64,000 bases of DNA from Bifidobacterium sp. ESL0704 (GCF_029392075.1 NZ_CP113929.1:930001-994000); one strand, 5' to 3'. Numbered from the stretch's first letter, positions 8,221 to 15,771 are shown. Translations and numbers: made by a program. The notes: a model not told the origin generated them from the letters alone.

Positions 8221-8426
8221 GCTCTTGGTGCACCAAGAAGGCCAAAAAACGAAGAATGAGCCTCAATTCCGGGTAAAAACGGCTTCTTGGTGCACCAAGA
8301 GGGCCAAAATATGAAGAATGAGCCTCGATTTCGAATAAAAACGGCCTCTTGGTGCACCAAGAAGGCCGAAAAACGAAGATTGCCTGCCCAAAGTGGCTAA
8401 TACGGGCTTCTTGGTGCACCAAGATG
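8221..8426. repeat. Four-copy 62-bp array around the palindrome CTTGGTGCACCAAG
   Basis: The 14-bp perfect palindrome begins at 8224, 8286, 8348 and 8410, exactly 62 bp apart each time. Flanks extend it to a longer GGC/GCC-bounded hairpin, and copies 1 and 2 also share GAAGAATGAGCCTC after the hairpin. The block fills most of the spacer between galM and ybaK, both on the minus strand. The non-palindromic parts are related between units, unlike CRISPR spacers. Confidence 0.92.
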
Positions 8427-8490
8427 GCTATTTTTACGACATTGAGAATCAGAAGGTTCTTTTTGAGTCCCTGGATTTGGCGAGCCTACT

Positions 8491-9000
8491 TTACCAAGTA
8501 CCGATTGCAGCGACGGAGGCGCCGAGCACTTTCACCAGATCGTTCGGGTTAAGGCCGACGCTGAAGCCGCGTTTGCCGCCGGAAATGATGATCTCATCGA
8601 ATTGCATGGCGCTTTTGTCCAGAACCGTCTTGTGTTTGGTGCGTTGCCCCAACGGCGAGATGCCGCCGACCACATAGCCGCTTTCGCGTTGTGCCACTTT
8701 AGGGTCGGCCATGGCTGCCTTTTTGGCTCCGACCGCGGCCGCAAGGTATTTCATATCCAGATGCCCGCTCACGGGTACCACGCCGATGACGCGTTCGGAA
8801 CCGGTATCGGCCATCAGCGTCTTGAACGAACGATGCGGATCGATGCCGAGTTTTTCAGCGCCTTCAAGCCCGTAGCCTTCGTCCATATGGTCGGAGGAAT
8901 GCTCATACTCATAGATTTTGAAGGGGATGCCCGCCTCACTCAGTTCCCGTGTCGCCGGGGTGGAGGCCGTTCCTGCCGCTTTCTTATGTTTCTTGCTCAT
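8491..9000 (-). CDS. ybaK: YbaK/EbsC-type aminoacyl-tRNA deacylase
   Basis: This 169-residue protein matches YbaK, which hydrolyses mischarged Cys-tRNA(Pro) after synthesis by prolyl-tRNA synthetase. Conserved stretches include RVIGVVPVSGHLDMKYLAAA, AQRESGYVVGGISPLGQ and the C-terminal GLNPNDLV. I chose the start at 9000 because it gives the usual family length; a longer frame to 9177 adds an unlikely N-terminus through a repeat region. No strong ribosome site precedes 9000. Confidence 0.9.
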   Translation of the reverse strand: MSKKHKKAAGTASTPATRELSEAGIPFKIYEYEHSSDHMDEGYGLEGAEKLGIDPHRSFKTLMADTGSERVIGVVPVSGHLDMKYLAAAVGAKKAAMADPKVAQRESGYVVGGISPLGQRTKHKTVLDKSAMQFDEIIISGGKRGFSVGLNPNDLVKVLGASVAAIGTW

Positions 9001-9033
9001 GTTTTCAGTTGTACCATCCCTAGGTCGAAGTGT

Positions 9034-9225
9034 GCAGGCATTGGCGGGTGCTGGAGTGGCAATGCCTGCATCAGGCGAAGTGTGTGTGTTCTTATCGGTG
9101 TGAAAGATTGCGCCATATTCAAGCCGCTGAGTCATCGTCAACGGTCTAAATGTGGCGGAAACTGACGATTGCGCCACAAATGGACCATTGATGATTGCTC
9201 GACAGCTTAAATATGGCAGAAATCT
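9034..9225. repeat. Hairpin array with 61-bp period upstream of ybaK
   Basis: A first hairpin pairs GCAGGCATTG (9034-9043) with CAATGCCTGC (9060-9069). It is followed by two related larger hairpins. Their left arms contain CGCCA at 9111 and 9172 and their right arms TGGCG/TGGCA at 9153 and 9214; both pairs are exactly 61 bp apart. The arms are imperfect (for example AGATTGCGCCATATT against AAATATGGCAGAAATCT). Confidence 0.7.
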
Positions 9226-9245
9226 GTACGATCGGGCTGCAATAT

Positions 9246-9287
9246 GATGATGGCCTCCATCCCGATAAAGGGAAGGAGGCCATCATC
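9246..9287 (-). terminator. Terminator of gap
   Basis: GATGATGGCCTCC (9246-9258) and GGAGGCCATCATC (9275-9287) form a perfect 13-bp stem, 43 bp beyond the gap stop codon. There is no clear T tract on either side. Confidence 0.65.
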
Positions 9288-9330
9288 GATATGCTATCTA
9301 GCTGATAGGCTGCTGCCTACCGCGATGTGC

Positions 9331-10386
9331 TCACTTGCTGATCTCAGCGAAGTAGAGCAGGGTGCGGATCATGTTGCAGGTGAAGCCGTACTCGTTGTCG
9401 TAGAAGGCGACAGTGCGGGCCAGCGTGGTGCCGTCGATGGTGTTGACATCGGTCTGGGTGGGATCGAAGACGCCGCCGTGGGTGTCGTCGATGATGTCGG
9501 AGGTGACGATGTTGTCAGCGTTGTAGCCGAAGGTCTCGTTGTCCTCGAAGGCCTTCTTGGCAGCGGCGTTGATCTCGTCGGCGGAGACTTCCTTGTTGAG
9601 CACGGTGAAGAGCTCGGTGAAGGAGCCGTCAGGGATCTGCACGCGCTGAGCGTGGCCCTGCAGCTTGCCGTTGACCGAAGGAACGACCTTGCCGATCGCC
9701 TTGGCGGCGCCGGTGGAGTGCTCGATGGTGTTGACGGCGGCGGCGCGGTTGTTGCGCGGCTTGGAGCCACGAGGGCCGTCAAGCAGCATCTGGCTGCCGG
9801 TGTAGGCGTGCACGGTGGTCATGAAGCCGACCTTGATGCCGAAGTTGTCGTCAAGGAGCTTGACGAGCGCCGCGAAGGAGTTCGTGGTGCAGGAGCCGGC
9901 GGAAACGATGTTGTCGCTGGGCTTGAGGATCTCCTGGTTGACACCGAAGACGACGGTCGGGGTGGTGTCATCCTTGGCCGGAGCGGAGATGAGGACCTTC
10001 TTGGCGCCGGCGTCCAGGTGAGCCTGGCTCTTGGCGGCGGAGGTGTAGAAGCCGGTGCACTCGAGCACGAACTCGACGCCGTCGTTCTTCACCCACGGAA
10101 TGTTGCGGGCGTCCTTCTCGGCATAGACCTTGTATTCCTTGCCGTCGACCACGATCGCGTCATCGGTGGACTCGACCTTGACCGGGGTGCCGTCATCGTG
10201 ACGGAACGTGCCGTGAACGCTGTCGTACTTGAGCAGGTAAGCGAGCATCGCCGGAGTCGTCAGATCATTGATTGCTGCGACCTCGATGTCACTGGCCTCG
10301 CCGCCGCGGGCCTGAAGTTCGAAAATGCGACGGAACGCAAGACGTCCGATACGGCCAAAACCGTTAATACCAATCTTTACTGTCAT
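9331..10386 (-). CDS. gap: Glyceraldehyde-3-phosphate dehydrogenase, type I
   Basis: The 351-residue cytoplasmic enzyme converts glyceraldehyde 3-phosphate to 1,3-bisphosphoglycerate with NAD, in the lower bifid shunt. It starts with the Rossmann motif INGFGRIGRLAFRRI, has the catalytic segment SAGSCTTNSFAALVK and the C-terminal WYDNEYG-type segment AFYDNEYGFTCNMIR. The start at 10386 follows GGGAG. A promoter with TTAAAA and TATACA at 17-bp spacing overlaps the 3' end of the upstream ArsC-like gene. It is monocistronic, with its own terminator. Confidence 0.97.
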   Translation of the reverse strand: MTVKIGINGFGRIGRLAFRRIFELQARGGEASDIEVAAINDLTTPAMLAYLLKYDSVHGTFRHDDGTPVKVESTDDAIVVDGKEYKVYAEKDARNIPWVKNDGVEFVLECTGFYTSAAKSQAHLDAGAKKVLISAPAKDDTTPTVVFGVNQEILKPSDNIVSAGSCTTNSFAALVKLLDDNFGIKVGFMTTVHAYTGSQMLLDGPRGSKPRNNRAAAVNTIEHSTGAAKAIGKVVPSVNGKLQGHAQRVQIPDGSFTELFTVLNKEVSADEINAAAKKAFEDNETFGYNADNIVTSDIIDDTHGGVFDPTQTDVNTIDGTTLARTVAFYDNEYGFTCNMIRTLLYFAEISK

Positions 10387-10437
10387 GTAATTCTCCCTAA
10401 CGGAAACAACTTGGGAACGCGGGCTCGCGCCCTAAGC

Positions 10438-10466
10438 TGTATATTTACCAACAGTTGTTATTTTAA
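10438..10466 (-). promoter_or_regulatory. Promoter of gap
   Basis: On the minus strand TTAAAA (10466-10461) and TATACA (10443-10438) are 17 bp apart. The start of transcription would be about 45 nt before the gap ATG, and the leader contains a small GGGC/GCCC hairpin. Confidence 0.55.
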
Positions 10467-10886
10467 CGTGTCTCCTCTACCAGAAAAGGTGTTTTCCCAT
10501 GTTTCCGGGTCAAAACCCACCAAAATTTTGTTAGCGTTCACAACAATCGGACGCTTGACCAACATGCCATTGGTTGCAAGGAGTTTCAGCTGCTCATCCT
10601 CGCTCATTTCGGGTAGTTTGGTCTTGAGTTTCATTTCGCGGTAGGGCATGCCTGAAGTATTGAAGAAACGCTTCAGCGGCAGACCGCTCGCCTTCCACCA
10701 TCGCTTGAGTTCGGCGGCGGTGGGGTTGTCGCCTTTGATGTCGCGTTCGGTGAAGTCGATGTTGTTTTCGCCCAGCCATCGGCGCGCTTTGGCACAGGTG
10801 GTGCAGTGGTTGTAGCACACGAAGAGCACCTTGCCGTCCTGCTGGGCAGGGTCAGGTGTCGGGGCAGTTGTTTTGGCGTCGGTCAT
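10458..10886 (-). CDS. ArsC/Spx-family thioredoxin-fold protein
   Basis: The 142-residue protein has a CxxC pair (NHCTTCAKARRWLGEN) near residue 25 and the ArsC-family blocks FTERDIKGDNPTAAELKRWW and MLVKRPIVVNANKILVGF. It could be a glutaredoxin-type arsenate reductase or an Spx/MgsR-like protein. The second cysteine of CxxC and the absence of arsenic genes make a thiol-redox role more likely than arsenate reduction. Two ATGs are adjacent (10889 and 10886) after AAAGGA; the second has the better spacing. The gene is just upstream of gap. Confidence 0.8.
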   Translation of the reverse strand: MTDAKTTAPTPDPAQQDGKVLFVCYNHCTTCAKARRWLGENNIDFTERDIKGDNPTAAELKRWWKASGLPLKRFFNTSGMPYREMKLKTKLPEMSEDEQLKLLATNGMLVKRPIVVNANKILVGFDPETWENTFSGRGDTLK

Positions 10887-10970
10887 CATGGGTCCTTTCG
10901 AAGCGATGGGGTTGATGCTGATTCGATTCTATGGCCGTGGGTTCGTTTTGCCAATGCCTGTCAGTGCCTA

Positions 10971-11144
10971 CTGGAGGTTTTGCGACGCTAAGAGCGGCGT
11001 TTGCGTCGTGGAAGTGCCATTTTGTCTCGATGTTGGAGGTTTTGCGACGTTGTCTGCGGCGTTTGCGTCGTGGAAGCTCCGTTATCGCCGAGTGCTGGAG
11101 GTTTCACGACGCTGATAGTCGTGTTTGCGTCGCAAAACCTCCAG
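10971..11144. repeat. Three-copy 62-bp hairpin array (GGAGGTTTTGCGACGC type)
   Basis: TGGAGGT begins at 10972, 11034 and 11096, and GCGTCG at 11003, 11065 and 11127; every interval is exactly 62 bp. In each unit GCGACG-type and GCGTCG words can pair, and in the last unit the pairing extends to the full GCGTCGCAAAACCTCCAG arm (11127-11144). The array fills most of the spacer between the thiN stop and the ArsC-like gene start. Confidence 0.9.
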
Positions 11145-11194
11145 TCCGATTGAATGATGCGATCAGAGTTGCGTGTTGTGGACGCTTGTCGTGG

Positions 11195-12154
11195 TCAATC
11201 CCATTTGTCGGCGGATCTTGCCAGAAGCTTCGAGGGCTGGTCTGCCAGAGGGCCAAGATCTTCGACCGGTGTGACGGTAGTGGTGAGTACGTCGATTGTC
11301 GTACCGATGGGGAAAGTGATGATCAGTGTGCCGTCGGCCACGCTGATTGAGGCTGGATGCCCGTCGAGCAGTTCGTTGCTCACCCCGATCACGGTGTCGC
11401 TGCGCATCGTGCCGTTTTCCAGTTCGTACTTGAGTCCCGTTTCGGTGACCCCTCGCGAGATATCGGCGTGGGAGAAAACCGAAACCATGCGGTTGGTGGG
11501 ATCGGTATCGGCGCCATCGCCGGGGTTGCCGCACGTTTCGCTGTCGATCTTGGCCATGGTTTCCGAGACGGTTCGAGTATCGGGATAAGATCTGGGACTC
11601 GATGGGTTCTTGCATGTCTCGCTGCCGGTTTTGGCTTCGTAGCCCGGGACGTTTCGTATATCGCGATGGGTTTGCCCCATTGCGTCGGCAGCGTTGCTGT
11701 CAAGACTCAAGGCGTCGGCGGAAAAGTGAATCGATCCGTTGCAAATGGCCGTGACCACGCTGTGCTCGCCGTAGAGTAGTCCGATACCGCCGTTGTGGGC
11801 CAGCAAGGCAAGCATCTGGATGTTGGCGACGCTATGATCGATCCTTCCGCCCAGTCCGCCGTAAATGCGGAAGTCCCTGTATCCGCGCGACCACCCGGCT
11901 TTCAGCGCTGAAAGCATGTCCGGATCGTCATGTTCCGGCGGCAGCGCGATGGTTTCGACACCTTGCGGGATTCCTGCTTTTGCCGAATCGAAATCGCCGA
12001 TGGCCAGATCGGGTCTGATGCCCGAAGCGATGGCGTGGTCAAGTCCGCCGTCGGCGGTGATGACAAAAGCATTCGTCGGCATTTTCTCGGCCGTCGGCTC
12101 GTTGCCGTAGTAGGTTCCGGCGGCGAAAACGAAACATGGATGAGAAAGGGTCAT
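11195..12154 (-). CDS. thiN: Thiamine pyrophosphokinase with a large internal insertion
   Basis: This 319-residue enzyme transfers pyrophosphate from ATP to thiamine. The catalytic half has ITADGGLDHA, IGDFDS and HDDPDMLSALK (residues about 32-87) and GGRIDH (102-107). The thiamine-binding half is recognisable at residues about 221-285 (VSVFSHADISRGVTETGLKY, then DTVIGVSNELLDGHPASISV). Between them about 75 residues (roughly 145-220) are not part of the usual fold, are rich in Ser, Thr, Asp and Pro, and include the near-repeat SETCKNP / SETCGNP. Typical TPKs have 210-260 residues. The start at 12154 is chosen over 12187, although neither has a strong ribosome site. Confidence 0.88.
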   Translation of the reverse strand: MTLSHPCFVFAAGTYYGNEPTAEKMPTNAFVITADGGLDHAIASGIRPDLAIGDFDSAKAGIPQGVETIALPPEHDDPDMLSALKAGWSRGYRDFRIYGGLGGRIDHSVANIQMLALLAHNGGIGLLYGEHSVVTAICNGSIHFSADALSLDSNAADAMGQTHRDIRNVPGYEAKTGSETCKNPSSPRSYPDTRTVSETMAKIDSETCGNPGDGADTDPTNRMVSVFSHADISRGVTETGLKYELENGTMRSDTVIGVSNELLDGHPASISVADGTLIITFPIGTTIDVLTTTVTPVEDLGPLADQPSKLLARSADKWD

Positions 12155-12179
12155 AAATAAAATTTTACATGCGTCGGCG

Positions 12180-12329
12180 GCTCGCATTTTTAGGGCGTTT
12201 GGAAAAATGCGAGCAAAATAAACGTTGACGATTTTGGAAATGTCTCAAAATCGTTGCAATGATGCTATTATGCTGTGAACAATGTTTGTTTTCGGCTCGC
12301 ATTTTTGCAGACCTTAAAAAATGCGAGCC
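12180..12329. repeat. Three hairpins between thiN and the VOC gene
   Basis: Hairpin 1 pairs GCTCGCATTTTT (12180-12191) with AAAAATGCGAGC (12203-12214). Hairpin 2 pairs CGATTTTG (12229-12236) with CAAAATCG (12246-12253). Hairpin 3 repeats hairpin 1 as GGCTCGCATTTTT (12294-12306) and AAAAATGCGAGCC (12317-12329). The outer hairpins share the same arms but differ in their loops. The block occupies the space between divergent genes. Confidence 0.85.
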
Positions 12330-12352
12330 GTCCCGAGCTGAAGGGAATGATT

Positions 12353-12721
12353 ATGATCAACCATATCGGTGTGTACACACTCAATTTTGATACCGAAAAG
12401 GCTTTTTATCAGGCGGTGTTGGCGCCTCTCGGCTATGTTCAAGGTGCCGAATTCCCCGGAGCCGTGATGTTCTCGGACGGTAAGGATGGCGACAGCGTCT
12501 GGATCGAAGCCGCGAAGGAAGGCACGACCCCGTCGCCGATTCATCTCGCGTTCGCGGCGCAGGATGAGGAAGCGGTGAAGGCGTTTTACGAAGCCGGTCT
12601 CAAGGCCGGTGGCAGCGACAACGGCGCGCCCGGCCCGCGTCCGAATTATGGCCCGAACTATTACGCGGCCTTCGTTCACGATCCCGACGGCAACAATATC
12701 GAAGCCGTGATCAACAAGTAG
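12353..12721 (+). CDS. VOC (glyoxalase/bleomycin-resistance fold) family protein
   Basis: This 122-residue protein starts MINHIGVYTLNFDTEKAFY and ends AAFVHDPDGNNIEAVINK, the typical first and last strands of a single VOC module with metal-ligand positions His4 and the C-terminal Glu. Members act in glyoxal detoxification or as dioxygenase-like or binding proteins; the substrate cannot be inferred. The start at 12353 is six bases after AAGGGA; an upstream in-frame ATG at 12347 touches that site and is less likely. A GNAT gene follows 100 bp downstream. Confidence 0.85.
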   Translation: MINHIGVYTLNFDTEKAFYQAVLAPLGYVQGAEFPGAVMFSDGKDGDSVWIEAAKEGTTPSPIHLAFAAQDEEAVKAFYEAGLKAGGSDNGAPGPRPNYGPNYYAAFVHDPDGNNIEAVINK

Positions 12722-12821
12722 GTCCGAGGCCCGTTTCGCAAATTGTGTGGGGCGGGCATATTCGTTCCGTCGTTGCGATGCGTCGATTGACGGGGCGTGG
12801 TTTCCAAGGAAGGAAACGATT

Positions 12822-13337
12822 ATGCCGACTACAAGTGAGCTTTCCATCGTCGTGCGCCATATCACGCCGGCCGATTTCGAGGCCAAGGCCCGAGTGCACT
12901 CGCAGACCTGGCACGAGACCTATCAGGGCAAATTGCCGCAATGGCTGGTCGACAAGATCACGCCGGAGTTTGCCTTTGAAGTCACCAAGCGCCATGACCC
13001 GGCGAGCGTGTTCGTAGCGCTGGTGGACGATGAGGTGGTCGGTTACGCCGAATTCGCTAATCCTGCCCGCGAACCCAGCGACTATCCCAATTGCGCGGAA
13101 TTGGGCGCAATATATGTCCTTAACCGTTGCCAGGGCCTCGGAATCGGGCGCAAGCTGGCACAGGCTGTTTTCGACGCGTTGCCCACCAAACGTGTGGTGC
13201 TCTGGGTGCTGGAATTCAACGATAAGGCGCAGGGCTTTTACCGTCACATTGGTTTCCACCCCACCGGCCAAGTGCAGACGGAAGACGGCGGTGCGTCGAA
13301 AGAGCTGGAATACGCCAATTTTGATGTCTCTGAGTAA
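12822..13337 (+). CDS. GNAT-family N-acetyltransferase
   Basis: The 171-residue protein has the acetyl-CoA-binding motif A (GAIYVLNRCQGLGIGRKLAQ, residues about 90-110) and motif B (WVLEFNDKAQGFYRHIGF). It would transfer an acetyl group from acetyl-CoA to a small molecule or protein; the substrate is unknown. ATG 12822 follows AAGGAAGG. It is the second gene after the VOC protein and ends at an 18-bp stem terminator. Confidence 0.88.
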   Translation: MPTTSELSIVVRHITPADFEAKARVHSQTWHETYQGKLPQWLVDKITPEFAFEVTKRHDPASVFVALVDDEVVGYAEFANPAREPSDYPNCAELGAIYVLNRCQGLGIGRKLAQAVFDALPTKRVVLWVLEFNDKAQGFYRHIGFHPTGQVQTEDGGASKELEYANFDVSE

Positions 13338-13340
13338 AGC

Positions 13341-13389
13341 AATGAAAAGTGACGGGCAGCTTCGACTCGGTTGCCCGTCACTTTTCATT
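13341..13389. terminator. Bidirectional terminator between GNAT gene and dehydrogenase
   Basis: AATGAAAAGTGACGGGCA (13341-13358) and TGCCCGTCACTTTTCATT (13372-13389) form a perfect 18-bp stem with A-rich and T-rich ends, so it can serve both convergent genes. Confidence 0.85.
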
Positions 13390-13407
13390 TCAATGGCCTA
13401 TCGGCAA

Positions 13408-14472
13408 TCACATTTGGACGATGATTTTGACGTGGTGTTCGGCGTCGTTGCGCAGCGCCTTGAATCCCTTCTCCACGATATCGTCGACCTTGATCCGGTC
13501 GGTGATGAATTGCGAGAGGTCGATGTGCTTGTCGTGGACCAGCTTGATGACCTCTTCATGGTCATGGGCATAACCGATGGAAGCACCGACGAGCTTTTCG
13601 GGCAAGATGAGCTCGGACAGGACGTCAAGTGTGACAGGCTTGGCGTGCAATGCCACGATTTCCAGCCTTCCCTCCGGATGGAGCGCGGAAAGGAGCTGAT
13701 GGACGACGATTTCGGATCCGGCCGCGTCGAACGCGATATCCGCTCCGTCGCCATTGGTCTCTTTGTATGCTCGTTTTCCGAGGTCCTCTTTGCTTGGATC
13801 GACGACGATGTCCGCCGCTCCGGAGCTCAGCGCCTTTTCCTTGCGGACGTTGGAAAGCTCGGACATGATGACCCGGACTCCCTTGGCCTTGAGCACGGTG
13901 CCGATCAGCAGGCCGATAGGACCGGCGCCGCCGACCACGGCCGTCTGGCCTGGCTGGGGATCGGTGCGACGGACCGCATGATAGGCCACCGACATGGGTT
14001 CGATGAGCGCCGCCTGGTCAAGGGGCAGATCGCCGATGGCATGTACCCAGCGGGATTCGACCACGATGTGTTCGCTCAGACCGCCGCCCTTGCCATTGAT
14101 GCCGATGAAGCCCATCTTCTCGCATGCGTTGTAGTTGCCGGACTTGCAGGCACTGCATTCGCCGCACACCATAAGCGGCTCGACCACGACGGGGTCGCCG
14201 ACTTTGACAGGTGTGTCGACATCATCCGCGATTTCCTCTACGACACCAGAGAACTCATGGCCGAAACCCATGGGAAGCTTCTCGCCCGAGAGGGGATGCG
14301 CGACGTCGGGGTTGATGCCGCCGCTTTCAGGACCGTCGAAGTAAAGGTGCAGGTCGGATCCGCAGATGCCGGTGTAGGCGGGTTTGATCTTGATTGTTCC
14401 CGGTTTCAGGTCCGGTTCAGGAATGTCGTCAAGCTGGATATGTTCTTTACCGTAATAGCGAACTGCTCGCAT
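13408..14472 (-). CDS. Zinc-dependent alcohol dehydrogenase, 2,3-butanediol dehydrogenase-like
   Basis: The 354-residue medium-chain dehydrogenase has the catalytic-zinc segment GICGSDLHLYFDGPE, GHEFSGVVEEI, the four-cysteine structural zinc loop CGECSACKSGNYNAC, and the NAD motif VVGGAGPIGLLIG. The insertion after the first zinc ligand and the EPMSVAYHAV segment are typical of (R,R)-butanediol/sorbitol-type enzymes that reduce acetoin or oxidise diols; the precise substrate is uncertain. The start at 14472 follows AAGGAGAAG. A perfect CRP-type palindrome lies just upstream of the start. Confidence 0.88.
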   Translation of the reverse strand: MRAVRYYGKEHIQLDDIPEPDLKPGTIKIKPAYTGICGSDLHLYFDGPESGGINPDVAHPLSGEKLPMGFGHEFSGVVEEIADDVDTPVKVGDPVVVEPLMVCGECSACKSGNYNACEKMGFIGINGKGGGLSEHIVVESRWVHAIGDLPLDQAALIEPMSVAYHAVRRTDPQPGQTAVVGGAGPIGLLIGTVLKAKGVRVIMSELSNVRKEKALSSGAADIVVDPSKEDLGKRAYKETNGDGADIAFDAAGSEIVVHQLLSALHPEGRLEIVALHAKPVTLDVLSELILPEKLVGASIGYAHDHEEVIKLVHDKHIDLSQFITDRIKVDDIVEKGFKALRNDAEHHVKIIVQM

Positions 14473-14489
14473 ATCTTCTCCTTGTAATA

Positions 14490-14505
14490 TGTGATGGACA
14501 TCACA
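14490..14505. promoter_or_regulatory. CRP/FNR-type operator upstream of the dehydrogenase
   Basis: TGTGA-TGGACA-TCACA matches the classical CRP half-sites exactly, and the symmetry extends one base each side (ATGTGATG/CATCACAT). It sits 18 bp before the dehydrogenase start, a position suited to repression. No CRP-family gene is present in the window. Confidence 0.6.
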
Positions 14506-14564
14506 TTTATGATAGACGTGGCCTGTACATTTCTGTGAAGTGTTTCGATTGTCCGCAGATGGGG

Positions 14565-14814
14565 TATACTTAATACTCGGCTTGAGAAATCAAGAAAGTG
14601 GGTGCGCCCCACCTGGAAGCTTTTCGTAGCTTCGGGTTCAAGGCATTCCTTGCTTTGGCAGGGAATCGAAAGTGCGGTATTTGCCGTGGCTTTCTACGGT
14701 ATTGATTGAGTTTGATGCTTGTGTTTTGAATCTTTGTTGCGATTATTGCCGAGTTGATTCGGTATTTGTTTTCGACGGCGGTGCATTCAGCAGTAGCAAG
14801 GATTGGAGTTCATC
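14565..14814 (+). promoter_or_regulatory. Promoter and structured leader of the infC-rpmI-rplT operon
   Basis: A TATACT -10 box at 14565-14570 is followed by about 240 nt of leader. The leader can fold several hairpins: GTGGG/CCCAC (14599-14612), GAAGCT/AGCTTC (14614-14631), ATTCC/GGAAT (14645-14667) and a weaker TGCCGT/ACGGTA hairpin (14684-14702). Leaders of this operon commonly bind L20 or respond to IF-3 levels, so autoregulation is likely. The leader holds no convincing peptide. Confidence 0.55.
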
Positions 14815-15678
14815 ATCAGCGCAGAACCACGCATTAACGACGAGATACGCGTTTCCAAGGTACGCCTGATCGGCCCGAACAGCGAGCAGGTCGGTGTCAT
14901 CGCGACCTCAGTCGCATTGAATCTGGCCAAGGAAGCCAATCTCGATTTGGTTGAAGTGGCGCCGAACGCAGATCCTCCGGTGGCCAAGCTCATCGACTAT
15001 GGCAAGTACAAGTACAACGAGAAGATCAAGCAGCGTGAGGCACGTCGTAATCAGAGTGCGGCCGAGATCAAGGAAATTCGTTTCCGCTTGAAGATAGACG
15101 AACATGATTTTGAGACCAAGAAGGGCCATGTCATCCGCTTCCTTTCTGGCGGCGACAAGGTCAAGGTCACCATCATGCTGCGCGGTCGCGAGCAGTCCCG
15201 TCCGATTGGCGGGGTGGAGCTTTTGCAGCGTCTGGCCGATGAGGTCTCCGAATACGGCACCATCGAGTTCTACCCGAAGCACGAAGGGCGCAACATCTTC
15301 ATGACGTTGGCTCCCAAGGGCAAGAAAGTGCACGCCCAGTCCGAGCAGCGTCGTCGTGGCGCCGATACCCGTGCCGATCGCCAGGCCCGCCAGAAAGCTC
15401 GTCTTGCCGCCAAAGAGAAGGAAAAGGCGCAGGAGGCCGGTAAGGCGAAGGCTGCGGTCAACGAGATCAAAGGGGCGCAGACGGATGCTGGAGAAAAGCC
15501 CGCCAAAGCTTCTGCTGCAAAGCCGACAGTCAAGGCCGGCAAGAGCGAAATGCCTGCTAAATCGACTGCGTCTGCGAAAGCCGTCAAATCGGTTGCGCCG
15601 AAAAGCGGCAAGGCAAAGTCCGCAACTTCAGCCAAGCCCGCAAAACCGGCCAAGCCGATGCCCAGGGCAAAAAAGTAA
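14815..15678 (+). CDS. infC: Translation initiation factor IF-3 with lysine/alanine-rich tail and probable AUC start
   Basis: Residues 1-175 form the two IF-3 domains (EPRINDEIRVSKVRLIGP, then KYKYNEKIKQREARR, KEIRFRLKIDEHDFETKKGH and MLRGREQSRP), which bind the 30S subunit and check start codons. No ATG or GTG precedes the conserved region. GGAG at 14805-14808 is six bases before ATC 14815, giving (M)SAEPRIND. TTG 14803 overlaps that site and is less suitable. Rare AUU or AUC starts are known for infC and support autoregulation by IF-3. The last 110 residues are a Lys/Ala/Pro-rich tail not present in the 180-residue standard protein. rpmI and rplT follow. Confidence 0.9.
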   Translation: MSAEPRINDEIRVSKVRLIGPNSEQVGVIATSVALNLAKEANLDLVEVAPNADPPVAKLIDYGKYKYNEKIKQREARRNQSAAEIKEIRFRLKIDEHDFETKKGHVIRFLSGGDKVKVTIMLRGREQSRPIGGVELLQRLADEVSEYGTIEFYPKHEGRNIFMTLAPKGKKVHAQSEQRRRGADTRADRQARQKARLAAKEKEKAQEAGKAKAAVNEIKGAQTDAGEKPAKASAAKPTVKAGKSEMPAKSTASAKAVKSVAPKSGKAKSATSAKPAKPAKPMPRAKK

Positions 15679-15771
15679 CAACAAGATTTTTGTGTCTGTC
15701 GATTCACACGTCAGCAGGCACAGGACATCGAAGAATGAATTCGATTTCCGAAGGAAAATAGGAGGGCAGCA

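Noticed and set aside
8216..8422. Open frame on the minus strand through the 62-bp array
   Set aside because: It consists of the repeat itself, lacks a ribosome site, and has no protein-like composition.
8221..8426. CRISPR array
   Set aside because: Units are related along their whole length rather than having unique spacers, the palindrome is only 14 bp, and no cas gene is present.
9244..10644. 466-codon frame on the plus strand opposite gap
   Set aside because: It is antisense to the well-supported gap gene; high GC content creates such long shadow frames.
14672..14869. 65-codon frame in the infC leader
   Set aside because: It overlaps the infC start in another frame and has no ribosome site; the region is better explained as structured leader RNA.
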